Part shown: one piece after another, positions 50,390 through 61,700 of the stretch | Numbering within the stretch: position 1 is the stretch's first letter | Layout: every line of letters begins with the position of its first letter | Source of the DNA: Ursus arctos | Taxonomy: Eukaryota; Chordata; Mammalia; Carnivora; Ursidae | Length of the DNA: 64,000 bases | Reading direction: 5' to 3' | NCBI RefSeq assembly: GCF_023065955.2 | Contig: NW_026622764.1 | Span: forward strand, 77,431,333-77,495,332 | The notes under the pieces: model-generated | The model's database searches: none | The model's input: the letters and a program-made list of their open reading frames with translations, nothing else | What the model was told of the DNA's origin: nothing | Translations under genes and position numbers: made by a program

Positions 50390-51100
50390 AGAGACCGAAC
50401 AGGATCACTTTCACCAACACTATTCTTCAAAATGTCACCAAATTCACAAAACCAGAAAAATAAATATTACTGGGATAAAAGGAAACAAGATAGTTACTTT
50501 TTAGCAGATGATCATATTATCTGCCCAGAGAATCCCAGGCAAGTGACTTAAAAATTATTATGGTAAGAGAATTTCACAAAGTGACTGGAGACCACATGCA
50601 AGTGTACACACACGAATCAACAGCTTCACCAAACAAATATAATAACCAGTTAGAAAACAAAATGTGGGAGGAAAAAGATCCTAATGATCATACTAAGATC
50701 ATTTAAAAATTATCAAATACGTAGGAACACATCTAAAATAAATGTGCAAGAACCATACAAAGGAAAAAAACTTATAAAACTTTGCTTGAGGAATAAATGA
50801 AGAGCTGAATGGATGAAGAGTTATCATGTTCTTATTTGGAGACTCAAAATGTAAAAATGTCAATTCTCAGCCAAATTAATCTACAGAGTTCATGCAATTT
50901 TACCCAAAATCCCAATAATTTTTTTGAATTTTAACCCCTAGGTATTAAGCCTAAAAAAATCCACCACTAAAGCAAAAATACTAAAGAAGAAAATATAAAA
51001 ATCTTTTGTAAGCAAGACACCCAAAAGACATAAAGGAAAGGATCAACAGATGTGACTATCTAAAAATAAAAATCCTCTAAGCAAGAAAGACTGAAAAAAC
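50390..51100 (+). repeat. Very old L1-like (L1M/HAL1-type) remnant
   Basis: Contains degenerate L1 ORF2 phrases in sense orientation ('TAGTTACTTTTTAGCAGATG', 'TAAACTTTGCTTGAGGAATAAATGAA', 'AATTTTACCCAAAATCCCAA'). No open frame. Family is a guess. Confidence 0.5.
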
Positions 51101-51156
51101 AAAAACTAAAAACTAGGAAGAAAGGGTTAACATGCTTTCACTAAAACAAAAACAAA

Positions 51157-51177
51157 AACACCCCCCCCCCCCCCCCC
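51157..51177 (+). repeat. Poly(C) run after an A-rich tract
   Basis: Pure C run of about 19 bases directly after CAAAAACAAAAACA. It could form an i-motif (C strand) or G-quadruplex (G strand), and the G-rich strand is the MPHOSPH8 sense strand. Its length is also prone to sequencing error. Confidence 0.8.
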
Positions 51178-51530
51178 ATAAATCAGAATGAAAAACTGCA
51201 GCAACAGAACCATGGGCAGTTGCTGTGAACAGGTGCCTACCAATGAAAGACCAACAGTGACAAGGACACAAGGAGTCATTTTAAGCCCTTCAGAGCAGCA
51301 GAGGTTCAACCACAGACAAAACCAGACAGGCCACAGCTAAACCAAACGGTCACTCTTGGGGCTGAAATCACAAGGTCTATAATTTTCTACATTATACATT
51401 TCTACTGTGTTTTCAGTTTACAAAATGAACACTACTTTTCTAATTTTTAAAAAATGAAAAATAAAACGGTACTATGTTAAAAGAGCTACTTCCCATCTTT
51501 ATTTCATGAGATTTTACTAAGACATATTAC

Positions 51531-51619
51531 CTCTTGGTCCAGGTTATAGTCCTCATTTGAATTAAGTGCAACCTTCACAGCAATATAATCCCCATTTTTT
51601 ACAGCATCCCTCAATAAAT
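51531..51619 (-). CDS. MPHOSPH8: MPHOSPH8 exon, eighth from the end
   Basis: This 89-base exon lies between an acceptor ending TTATAG and a GTAATA donor. It encodes 'LLRDAVKNGDYIAVKVALNS' followed by an acidic stretch ending 'NLDQE'. It reads as the capping helices leading into the ankyrin array. The intron before it is only 81 bases. Confidence 0.93.
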
Positions 51620-51700
51620 CTATAATGAAAGAATTAAGATAAATTAGGCTTCACCTATCTAGATTCATGAAAAGGACCTCCAAAATTCCTAACTACTCAC

Positions 51701-51826
51701 TACTTGGAATTGCATCTGCTGTGGTAAAGTTCTCATCTTCCCCATCAAGATGCTTTTGAAAATCTTCTAGTTTCATCCATTCCAATTGCAAGTCCATGCC
51801 CAAACTCAAAATCTGCTGTCTGCCAT
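51701..51826 (-). CDS. MPHOSPH8: MPHOSPH8 exon, ninth from the end (linker before ankyrin repeats)
   Basis: This 126-base exon starts after the acceptor TTCCAG and ends before a strong GTGAGT donor. It encodes a helical, acidic linker that includes 'LSLGMDLQLEWMKLEDF' and 'TTADAIPS'. The first two bases complete a codon begun in the preceding exon, and the last base starts an Asn codon completed by the next exon. It is the most 5' exon recognised in the window. Confidence 0.93.
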
Positions 51827-52460
51827 CTGGAACACAGAAGAGCCTTATTAATACACATTTTTCCCCCATAACAATGCTGTTTTATTAAGTTTGTGGTGTC
51901 TTAACCAAAGTTTTATATACACTTGTAACATACTTCATTATGTAATTGAGTCTTTAACTAAATTTCTGCTTTTCTTGGTCGAGTAATACCAACGATCCAC
52001 ATTTAGATGTCTTCGTGCTTCAAAGGCATAAAGTAGGTAATCTATTAATTATAAAATAATGAACTATGAATTTTAAATACAAGATTGAGTAGCTTAAAGG
52101 AAGAGAGAAAAATCACAGGGATTCAGTAAGAGGAATCTCTTAACATTTCTATCTTTGGCCATTCTTCTTGGATATACACCGTCTCCAAATCAGTTATGTA
52201 AGTAAAGCCATTCTAAATGTGTAAACCAAACCTGTACATAAATAAGTCACTGATCTTACAGACTCAGCTCCAGCTCCTCCTCCTAGAAGCCCTCTGTGCT
52301 CCCTTCTACCCACAAAGCAAGTGCTAGTTAACTCCCTCATCTGTCTGACCCAGGGGCTTTCCTAACCTTAGGAAAGGCCATGTTCATCCACTACTGGCAG
52401 TGCAACAAATAGGATTTGAGCATAACTCATTGGGAGTACTCAAAACAACTGTGCTATTTT
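51827..52460. other. MPHOSPH8 intron, mostly unique sequence with an L2 trace
   Basis: AT-rich. 52262-52420 resembles an antisense L2 3' part ('CTCCTCCTAGAAGCCCTCTG'). No exon was recognised. Confidence 0.4.
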
Positions 52461-52652
52461 TAAAGATTTTATTTACGTACTTATTTGGGGGGGGGCAGAG
52501 AGGGGCAGAGGGAGAGGAAGACTCTTAAGCAGCCTCCATACCCAGAACAGAGCCCGATGTGGGGCTTGATCCCAGGGCCCTGAAAATTATGACCTGAGCT
52601 GAAATCAAGAGTTGGACGCCCAACTAACTGAGCCACCCACCCAGATGTCCTT
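52461..52652 (-). mobile_element. Can-SINE
   Basis: Reverse-orientation copy ('AAAGATTTTATTTA' to 'GAGCCACCCACCCAG'). Perfect 15-bp duplication 'CAACTGTGCTATTTT' at 52446-52460 and 52653-52667. Confidence 0.94.
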
Positions 52653-52667
52653 CAACTGTGCTATTTT

Positions 52668-53116
52668 AAAAAAGCAAAAAGCATAAATATTTTATGGTAA
52701 GAGTTAAGGTATTTTCACCTAAAACCAATTCCTCAAACTATACAAATGTTAGGCAGTTAACCTTGCCATAGAAATGAAGTTTGTAAAAGACATGCAAAGA
52801 AATGGAAGGAAATTCTTCCAAAGCTTTCAACTCAAACCAACACTTCTCTTTGCTACCCAAGAGCATTCCATCGTAGAAACATCACAGCCTTGGGAGCTAC
52901 ACATACTGGATTTTCTGTATCCCAGCTCCAGATGTCAGTTGCATGGCTCTGAGTAAGTCATGTAAACTTGCTGTACCTTACTTTCTGAATAACAGTAGTG
53001 GTAATAGTAAAAGCAGCTAACATTCAGTGAGAAGTGTTAAGGTATTTACATAAATTAGCATATTTATCCACACACAATAACCTATATGAGCATACATGTT
53101 ACAGGTAAGAAAATAG
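52668..53116. other. MPHOSPH8 intron with MIR-like trace
   Basis: From about 52880 the text 'GCATGGCTCTGAGTAAGTCATGTAAACTTGCTGTACCTTA' style pattern is MIR-like and diverged. The rest is unique. Confidence 0.4.
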
Positions 53117-53311
53117 GGGCGCCTGGGTGGCACAGCGGTTGGGCGTCTGCCTTCGGCTCAGGGCGTGATCCCGGCGTTATGGGATCGAGCCCCACATCAG
53201 GCTCCTCCACTATGAGCCTGCTTCTTCCTCTCCCACTCCCCCTGCTTGTGTTCCCTCTCTCGCTGGCTGTCTCTCTCTCTGTCAAATAAATAAATAAAAT
53301 CTTTAAAAAAA
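53117..53311 (+). mobile_element. Can-SINE, young bear-type
   Basis: 'GCGCCTGGGTGGCACAGCGG' head and '(TAAA)n ATCTTTAAAAAAAA' tail, close to consensus, with an AAGAAAA-type flank on both sides. Confidence 0.93.
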
Positions 53312-53961
53312 AGAAAAAAGAAAGAAAACAAGGCAAAGAGGTTCTGTGATTTGCGCAGACACACACATCAGTAAGCCAAGAGCCATATTCTCACTGAGAC
53401 GTATCTGAGCCTACAGCTGAGCCTCCCTCTCTAGCTTAGGACCACAATACCATGGAAAGATGTGGGAAGCAGGACAGATGAGGGATTGTATCGATTCAGA
53501 TACCACCACCTAACTTACAGGACTGTTACAACAACAACATACAACATAAATAACAAGAAAAGGTATGCTGTAGCTTGGATTTTGGTCTCTAACATAGCCA
53601 ACTGGTTCAAAATCCTACGTTCATTCCTACCAAGTATTGGATCTTGATTCGGCATCTGGTAGTTATAGCCTTTTCTATTTTTAATAAACTTTACTAACTT
53701 TAATAAACTTTATTTTTAGTAACACTAAAGAGTGTGTTAGGAGGTGAACATCCGTGAACACAGCAGTTAATTGAGCACAGAACCACTCTGGGGCCTAAAC
53801 ACTCCCCCACTCTGCCACCCCCCACCACAGCAATGTCATGGATCTGGAGTTTGAATCTGTCATTCCCTTTTGTTCTTTTTAAAAATGGTTTTGCCATAAA
53901 TACATATATCCTAAAAAATCTACAGTTGTTTGTTTCTTAGCTTTACAAAAATTGGTATTGT

Positions 53962-54156
53962 GTGCCTGGGTGGCTCAGTCAGGTAAGCATCTGGCCTTCG
54001 GTCATGATCTCGGGGTCCTGGGATCAAACCCCTTATTAGGCTCCCTGCTCAGCGGGGTGTCTTCTCCCTCTCCCTCTGCCCCTCCCTCCTGCTCATGCTC
54101 CTACGCATGCCTGCATGCAATCTCTGTCTCTCAAATAAATAAAATCTTTAAAAAGA
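53962..54156 (+). mobile_element. Can-SINE
   Basis: 'TGCCTGGGTGGCTCAGTCAG' head, CT-rich body and 'AAATAAATAAAATCTTT' tail. An older subfamily than the copies with 'GGCACAGCGG'. Confidence 0.9.
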
Positions 54157-54175
54157 AATTGATATCTACAATAGC

Positions 54176-54600
54176 TAATTTTGTGTGTCAACTTGACTGG
54201 ACTAAGGGATGCCCAGATAGCTGGTAAAACATTATTTCTGGGTGTGTCTTTGAGGGCCTCAAATCAGTAGAATGAACTAAAGATCTGCCCTCATCACTGT
54301 GGGCAGGCATCACCCAATCCTCTGCATTGAGCTGGGACCTCCATCTTCTGCCTTAAGACATCAGGAATCCTGGTTCTTGGACCTTTGGGCTCCAGGGCTT
54401 ACACCATCAGCTCTGTGGTTCTAAGGCCTTTGGACTCAGACCGAAATTATACTACCAGCTTTCGTGGGTCTACATTGCAAATGGCAGGTTGTGAAACTAT
54501 TCTAAACCTTCATAATCACGCATGCCAATTCTTCATAACAAACCTCCTTTTATATATACATCTTGTTGATTCTGTTTCTCTGGAGAATCCTAACTAATAC
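54176..54600 (+). repeat. Old mammalian interspersed repeat, class uncertain
   Basis: Matches a widespread mammalian repeat I recognise from 'GTGTCAACTTGACTGG', 'GATGCCCAGATAGCTGG', 'GAGCTGGGACCTCCATCTTC' and the end 'CTGGAGAATCCTAACTAATA'. I cannot place it in a named family with confidence. Confidence 0.55.
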
Positions 54601-55367
54601 AGTATCATACTGAGGAAATTCTTTATATATTTTGAGAACCAATCCTCTGTTTTTTTCACCTTTTGTAATGGGAACTTTGATGAATGGAACTGTTTTGCAG
54701 TCAACTTTATCAGTTTTTTCTTTTATGGTAGTTTTTGTGTCTTGTTTCAGAAATCCTCCCCTACCTCCAAGGTCTTAAAGATATGATCCTTTATCCTCCA
54801 AATACCTAATATCTAACTATCCCCCTTATATTTAAGGCCTTAATCCATGAGGATTTGGTTTTTGTGTATGGTTTCTTCCACATGGATAACCAAGTATCCT
54901 CACACCATCTATATATAAAGAGCTTATCTTCCCCCCCAGATGTGTGTTGCCACTTACCATCTATCCAGTTTCCACATCTGCAACAGTCCTAGTCAGAGGG
55001 CTCTACTCAATTAACTAATGTAACCTTCCGGATGCCAAGTAAATACTGTATCTAGTTCTACGGTTTTATACAGCAGGTTTTGATAACTACTGGGATAACT
55101 GGTTTTGGCTTTTCGTTTGTCTTCAAAAGAAATTATAGAATTGTTTATAAATTCCATGAAAAATTATGATGGGAAGTTGACTGGAACCACAGTGACACTA
55201 TAGACAAATTGAAGAAAATGGCAAATTTATAATATTGTGCTTATTAATAAAATGGTATAAATTTTAATAACTTCCAAAAAGTTTTTATAATTTTCTCCAT
55301 ACAGGTCTTACAGATCTTCATATACAATATTCTTAGCAATCTTTTGAAAGTGTTGCTACTGAAAATT

Positions 55368-55843
55368 TTCTCATCCCCCTACCTTTTTTTAATTGAAGTG
55401 TAGTTGACACACGTTACACTAGTTTCAGGTGTACAACATAGTGATTCAACAACTCTATACCTTGGGCTATGTTCACCACAAGTGGAGCTTTCATCTGTCA
55501 CCACAGAACACTATTACAATACCACTGACTACATTCCCTACATTGTACCTTTTATCCTGGTGACTTATTCATCCAATAACTGGACGCCTGTATCTCCCAC
55601 CACCCTTCACCCATTTTGCCATTTGTCCTATCCCCTCCCCTCTGGCAACCACCAGTTTGTTCTATTTATGGATCTGTTTCTGCTTTTTATTTATTCATTT
55701 GTTTTGTTTTCTAGTTTCCACATATAAGTGATATCATATGGGGGTATTTGTCTTTCTCTGACCTATTTCAGTTAGTATAATACCCTGTAGGTCCATCCAT
55801 GCTGCTGGAAATCTCATTCTTTTTTATGGTCGAGTAATATTCC

Positions 55844-55891
<48 letters not shown>

Positions 55892-56219
55892 TACACACAC
55901 CCCACAGCTTTTTTATCCATTCATCCATGGATGGGACACTTGGCTTGCTTTTATATCTTAGCTATCATGAATAATGTTGCAATAAACATAGAGGTGTATA
56001 TATCTTTTAGAATTAGTGTTTTCCTTTTCTTTTCTTTCCTTTTCTTTTCCTTCCCTTTTCTAATTTCTTTCAGAATTACTGAGTCATAAGGTGTCTTTTC
56101 TTAATTTTTTGAGGAACATCCATAATGTTTTCAACAGAGACTGTACCAATTTACATTACCCCGCGGTTCACAAAGTTTCCTTTTTCTCCACACCCTTGCC
56201 AATGCTTTTTATTTTTTTG
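55368..56219 (-). mobile_element. L1 3' fragment nested in the older antisense L1
   Basis: 5'-truncated minus-strand L1 3' end ('AGTGTAGTTGACACACGTTA', 'GCATAATACC'-type motifs, 'ATGTTGCAATAAACAT'). A probable 10-bp duplication 'ACTGAAAATT' at 55358-55367 and 56220-56229 supports an insertion into the surrounding L1. It contains the (TG)n run. Confidence 0.65.
55846..55888 (+). repeat. (TG)n microsatellite
   Basis: About 21 uninterrupted TG units inside an L1 3' fragment, at the place where L1 copies commonly carry a variable simple repeat. Likely polymorphic. Confidence 0.95.
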
Positions 56220-56616
56220 ACTGAAAATTAACTTTTTAAGATTACATTTATTATTTATGTAGAAATGTATGCAGAAATGTACATTGTATAGAAATAGAGA
56301 ACTGTAGTTAACTTTTCTATATTGGTCTTATATCCAGTCACCTTGCTAAACATTTAACATTTCTAAAGATTTGTGGATTGAATTTTTCATATATATAACA
56401 TCTGATAATGAGAAGCTCTGCGGGCGGAGGCTTCCTTCCCAAAGCTTATATCTTTTGTTTTTCACTGTCTTACTCAACTGGGTAGACCTTAGACTAATGT
56501 GGAATAACAGTGGTGACATATGTTTGCCAAAGGTTTAATGTTCTTTATTAATTTGAGAAAGCTTCCTTTTATTCATAGATTGCTAGGTTCTGTTTTTTAA
56601 AAAATCAACAATGTTC

Positions 56617-57769
56617 AGGGCTTGGGAGTTAAGATGGCGGAGGAGTAGGGGACCCCTTTTTCAGCCAGCCCCCTGAGTCGAGTTGAATAGGTATCAGACC
56701 AGCATGAACATCCACGGAATCAGCATGAGACGCAGGAAGATACATTTGGATCTACAATGAACATCTCCAGCGCTGAGTATTGATGTACGAAGCAGGGAGC
56801 CGTGAAACCGCGCACAGATATCGGAATATAAATGGAAGGGGGGGGGAGCAGCCGCATTCGGGCGGGAAGCACTAGCCACCTGCACCGGGGAGCGGGCGGA
56901 CTCGTGGATCGGCACCTGCGAGAGAGCAGACTGAGACTGTGAGCCGGGGAACGTACGCCACCAGACTGAAACGGAGCTCCAGTGTGCTCACTGGACCCAG
57001 AATGAGACCGGGAGCTCTGGAGCGCGTGGGGGCGGCGGGCGACGGGCGGCTGGCGGTGTTACAAACACAAAGGACAGGGGTGCCTGGGTAGCGCAGTCGT
57101 TGAGTGTCTGCCTTCGGCTCAGGGCGTGATTCCAGCATTCTGGGATCGAGCCCCGCATCAGGCTCCTCCCTGAGAGCATGCTTCTTCCTCTCCCACTCCC
57201 CCTGCTTCTGTGCCCTCTCTCGCTGGCTGTCTCTATGTCAAATAAATAAATAAAATCTTTAAAAAAAAAAAAGAAAAAAGAAAAAAAAGAAACACAAAGG
57301 ACAGAGACGCGCCGGCCCTGGAAGTGAGGGCTGGGACGCCGGGTGTGGGGCACACATCCCGGGACGCTGCAGGGTTGAGCAGCACCAACAGAAACAGAGT
57401 TAAGGTGGCCAGAACATCAGTGGAGAATGGTCTGCGATCCCTCTGTTCTGAGACAGAGGCTGAGATTCGGCCACTGCTGCTCTGACTCTCAGAACAGGCA
57501 CAGCAAACCTCCAGGGAAAGCCACCAGAGAACAAAAGCCTGGAAACACCGGCTCACAGTGTGCCCACCCCCAGGCCCCCTCGCAGGGCACACGGAGACTC
57601 TACCCAAACAGGGATGCCTGAGTATCGGCACGGCAGGCCCCTCCCCCAGAGGGCAGGCTGAAAAATCAAGAAGGCCACATCCCTAAGATCCTTATAAAAC
57701 AAGGGCACACAGCCTGGGTCCGGTCAATAATTTGGGCTCTGGACAACCCCGCAATCTCTCCTCATCAGA
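56617..57769 (+). promoter_or_regulatory. L1-C 5' UTR / internal promoter (interrupted by a SINE)
   Basis: CpG-rich L1 leader with the AAGATGGCGG site at 56632. It aligns with the L1-B leader throughout, apart from small indels and a SINE at 57078-57289. Activity is inferred from the family. Confidence 0.55.
57078..57289 (+). mobile_element. Can-SINE inserted in the L1-C 5' UTR
   Basis: tRNA-type head, CT-rich middle, (TAAA)n and a long A/G-rich tail. Perfect 15-bp duplication 'AAACACAAAGGACAG' at 57063-57077 and 57290-57304. L1-B has the empty site. Confidence 0.95.
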
Positions 57770-58690
57770 ATGACGAGAAGGAGAAATCCCCCCCAGTGAA
57801 GAAAAGACAATGAGTCTGTGGCCTCTGCCACAGAACTAATGGATATGGATATAACCAAATTATCAGAAATGGAATTCAGAGTAACAATGGTCAAGATGAT
57901 TTATAGACTTGAAAAAGTATTAACGAAAATGTTAATGAGAACATAGAATCTCTAAGGGCAAAAATGAGAGCGAATCTGGCAGAAATTAAAAATTCTATGA
58001 GCCAAATGCAGTCAAAACTAGAGGCTCTGACCGCCAGGGTGAATGAGGCAGAAGAATGTATCAGTGAATTGGAGGATGGGTTAGTCGAAGAGAAAACTAA
58101 AATAGAATCTGGACTTAAAAAAATCCACGCCAACGAATGTAGCTTACGGGAGATTACTGACTCAATGAAATGTTCCAATGTCAGATCATCGGCATCCCGG
58201 AGGGGTGGAGAAAAACAGAGGTCTAGAAGAGATATTTGAAAAAATCGTAGCTGAAAACTTCCCTAATCTAGCAAGGGAAACAAACATCCGTGTCCAAGAG
58301 GCAGACAGGACCCCTCCCAAGGTCAACCATGACAAACCTATGACACGTCACGTCATAGTGCAGGTCGCAAATATTAGATCCAAGGATACAGTATTGAAAG
58401 CGGCCAGGGCAAAGAAATTTCTCACATACCAAGGCAAAGGTATCAGAATTACGTCAGACCTGTCTTCACAGACCTGGAATGAGAGAAAGGGCTGGGGGGG
58501 CATTTTTAAAGCTCTTTCAGAGAAAAACATGCAGCCAAGGATTCTTTATTCAGCAAGGCTGTCATTCAGAATTGATGGAGAAATAAAGACCTTCCAGAAT
58601 CGCCAGTCATTGACCAATTTCATATCCACGAAACCACCCCTACAGGATATTAAGGGGGGTTGTATAAAGGTAAAAAGGCCCCAAGAGTGA
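57770..58690 (+). pseudogene. L1-C ORF1, frameshifted
   Basis: The ATG at 57770 gives 'MTRRRNPPQ' then TGA. A coiled-coil part is open from 57964 ('MRANLAEIKNSMSQMQSKLE'), and the RRM/C-terminal part is open at 58178-58690 ('NFPNLARETNI', 'RHVIVQVANIRSKDTVLKAA'). A deletion near the end changes the final codons compared with L1-B. No full-length ORF1p is encoded. Confidence 0.88.
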
Positions 58691-58739
58691 TACAGAACAG
58701 AAAGTTACAATCGATAGAAACAAAGACTGTACTGGCAAC

Positions 58740-61700
58740 ATGGCATCATTAAAATCATATCTATCAATATTCAGTCTCAATGTAAATGGCCTAAATGCTC
58801 CCATAAAACGCCACAGGGTTGCAGATTGGATAAAAAGACATGACCCATCCATTTGCTGTCTACAAGAGACTCATTTTGAACCTAAAGATACATTCAGACT
58901 GAAAGTAAAGGGATGGAATACCATCTTTCACGCAAATGGACCTCAAAAGAAAGCTGGGGTAGCAATTCTCATAACAGACAGATTGGATTTTAAAATAAAG
59001 ACTATAGGTAGAGACACAGAAGGGCACTATAATATTCTTAAAGGATGTATCCAACAAGTAGATATGACAATTTTAAATTTATATGCCCCCAACAGGGGCG
59101 CCTGGGTGGCACGGCGGTTAAGTGTCTGCCTTCGGCTCAGGGCGTGATCCCGGCGTTATGGGATCGAGCCCCACATCAGGCTCCTCCGCTGTGAGCCTGC
59201 TTCTTCCTCTCCCACTCCCCCTGCTTGTGTTCCCTCTCTTGCTGGCTGTTTCTATCTCTGTCAAATAAATAAATAAAATCTTTAAAATAAAAAAATGCCC
59301 CCAACAGGGGAGCAGCAAGATACACAAACCAACTCTTAACCACAATAAAGAGACATATAGATAAAAATACGTTGATAGTAGGGGACCTCAACACTCCACT
59401 ATCAGAAATAGACAGAGCACCCATGCAGAAAATCGACAAAGAAACAAGGGCTTTGAATGCCATACTCGACAAGTTGGACCTCATAGATATATATAGAACA
59501 CTACACCCCAGAACCAAAGAATACTCATTCTATTCTAATGCCCATGGAACATTCTCAAGAATAGACCATATTCTGGATCACAAAACAGGTCTCAACCGAT
59601 ACCAAAAGACTGAAATTATTCCCTGCATATTCTCAGACCACAACGCTTTGAAAGTCGAACTCAACCACAAGGAAAAATTTGGAAGAAACTCAAACACTTG
59701 GAGACTAAGAACCATCCTGCTCAGGAATGACTCGATAAACCAGGAAATCAAAAATCAATTTAAACAATTTATGGAGACCAACAAGAATGAAAACACAATG
59801 CTCCAAAACCTATGGGACACTGCAAAGGCAGTCCTAAGGGGGAAATACATAGCCATCCAAGCCTCACTCAAAAGAACAGAAAAATCTAAAATGCAGTTTT
59901 TATATTCTTACCTCAAGAAGCCGGACAGCAACAGAGGGACAGGCCTAATCCACGCACGAGGAAGCAGTTGACCAAGTTTAGAGCAGAAATCAATGAATTA
60001 GAAACCAGGAGTACAGTAGAGCAGATCAACAGAACTAGAAGCTGGTTCTTTGAGAGAATCAATAAAATTGACAGACCACTGGCAAGACTTATCCAAGAGA
60101 ATAGAGAAAGGACCCAGATTATTAAAATTATGAATGAAAAAGGAGAGGTCACAACCAACACCAATGAAACTGGAAGGATTATTAGAAATTTTATCAACAG
60201 CTTTATGCCAATAAATTAAGCAATTTGGAAGAGAGGGAGGCCTTCCTGGAAACCTATAAACTACCAAGACTGAAACAGGAAGAAACTGATTTTTTAAACA
60301 GGCCAATTAATTATGAAGAGATTGAAACAGTTATTAAAAACCTTCCAAAAAACAAAACTCCAGGCCCGGACAGTTTTCCTGGGGAATTCTACCAAACATT
60401 CAAAGAAGAAATAATACCTATTCTCCTAAAGCTATTTCAAAAAATAGAAACAGAAGGAAAGCTACCAAACTCATTCTATGAGGCCAATATTACCTTGATC
60501 CAAAACCAGGCAAAGACCCCCTCAAAAAGGAGAATTACAGACCGATTTCCCTAATGAATATAGACGCCAAAATCCTGAACAAGATACTTGCTAATAGAAT
60601 CCAACAGTACATTAAAAGGATTATCCATCATGATCAAGTGGGATTCATACCTGGGATGCAAGCGTGATTCAATATTCGCAAATCAATCAGCATGATACAT
60701 CATATCAACAAGAAAAGACTCAGGAACCATATGATCCTCTCAATTGGTGCCCAAAAAGCATTTGACAAAATACAGCATCCTTTCCTGATTAAAACCCTTC
60801 AGAGTGTAGGAATAGAGGGTACATTTCTCAATCTCATAAAAGCCATCTATGAAAAGCCTACTGCAAATATTATTCTCAATGGGGAAAAGCTGGAAGCCTT
60901 TCCCTTAAGATCAGGAACATGACAAGGATGCCCACTCTCGCCACTATTATTCAACATTGTACTAGAAGTCCTTGCAACAGCAATCAGACGACAAAAAGGG
61001 ATCAAAAGTATCCAAATCGGCAGAGAAGAAGTCAAAATGTCTCTCTTCGCAGATGACATGATACTCTATATGGAAAACCCAAAAGAAGCCACTCCCAAAC
61101 TATTAGAAGTTACAGAGCAATTCAGTAACGTGGCAGGATACAAAATCAATGCTCAGAAATCAGTTGCATTTCTATACACGAATAACGAGACTGAAGAAAG
61201 AGAAATTAGGGAATCCATCCCATTTACAATAGCACCAAAAACCATACGTTACCTTGGAATTAACTTAACCAGAGACGTAAAGGACCTATATTCTAGAGAC
61301 TATAAATCACTCTTGAAAGACATTGAGGAAGACATAAAAAGATGGAAAGATATTCCATGCTCATGGATCGGAAGAATTAACATAGTTAAAATGTCCATGC
61401 TACCCAGAGCAATCTACACTTTCAATGCTATCCCGATCAAAATACCGAGGACATTTTTCAAAGAACTGGAACAAATAGTCCTTAAATTTGTATGGAACCA
61501 GAAAAGGCCCCGAATCTCCAAGGAACTGTTGAAAAGGAAAAACCAAGCTGGGGGCATCACAATGCCGGGTTTCGAGCTGTACTACAAAGCTGTGATCACA
61601 AAGACAGCATGGTACTGGCACAAAAACAGACACATAGACCAATGGAACAGAACAGAGAGCCCAGAAATGGACCCTCAGCTCTTTGGGCAGCTAATATTTG

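Larger units (their letters stand above)
28150..51826 (-). other. MPHOSPH8: MPHOSPH8 gene, 3' portion (nine coding exons plus 3' UTR)
   Basis: MPP8 is a nuclear chromatin protein. Its N-terminal chromodomain binds H3K9me3, and with TASOR and periphilin it forms the HUSH complex, which spreads heterochromatin over retroelements and intronless or L1-containing transcription units. The nine minus-strand exons seen here total 1007 coding bases and encode about the last 335 residues; the human protein has about 860. The order is a linker with a 'LEWMKLEDFQKHL' helix, ankyrin repeats ('GMTLVMLAAAGGQDDLLRLL', 'NGTTALIHAAEK', 'NGETALMKACKRGNSDIVRL', 'NSALHFAKQSNN'), then the conserved C-terminal domain ending 'GAYRVQLQ'. 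All introns are GT-AG, codon phase is continuous across every junction, and there is no internal stop, so the gene looks intact. The chromodomain exons are not in the window. The introns hold two full-length and several partial L1s, mostly antisense to the gene. Identification is from recognised protein sequence and is close to certain. Confidence 0.95.
54601..56616 (-). mobile_element. Old LINE-1 in antisense, left part (ORF2)
   Basis: Antisense L1 ORF2 motifs in order, for example 'TTCTTTATATATTTTGAGAA', 'TTGTGTCTTGTTTCAGAAAT', 'TTTTTGTGTATGG' and, after an inner insertion, 'CCAGTCACCTTGCTAAAC' and 'TGTGGAATAACAGTGGTGA'. It continues at 63303 on the other side of L1-C. Strong divergence and no open frame mark it as old. 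Confidence 0.75.

Noticed and set aside
51955..52035. Possible extra minus-strand exon with a peptide resembling 'YAFEARRHLNVDRWYY'
   Set aside because: I could not match it to MPHOSPH8, its borders are poor, and a stop follows soon after. The phase needed to join exon 51701-51826 is not supported.
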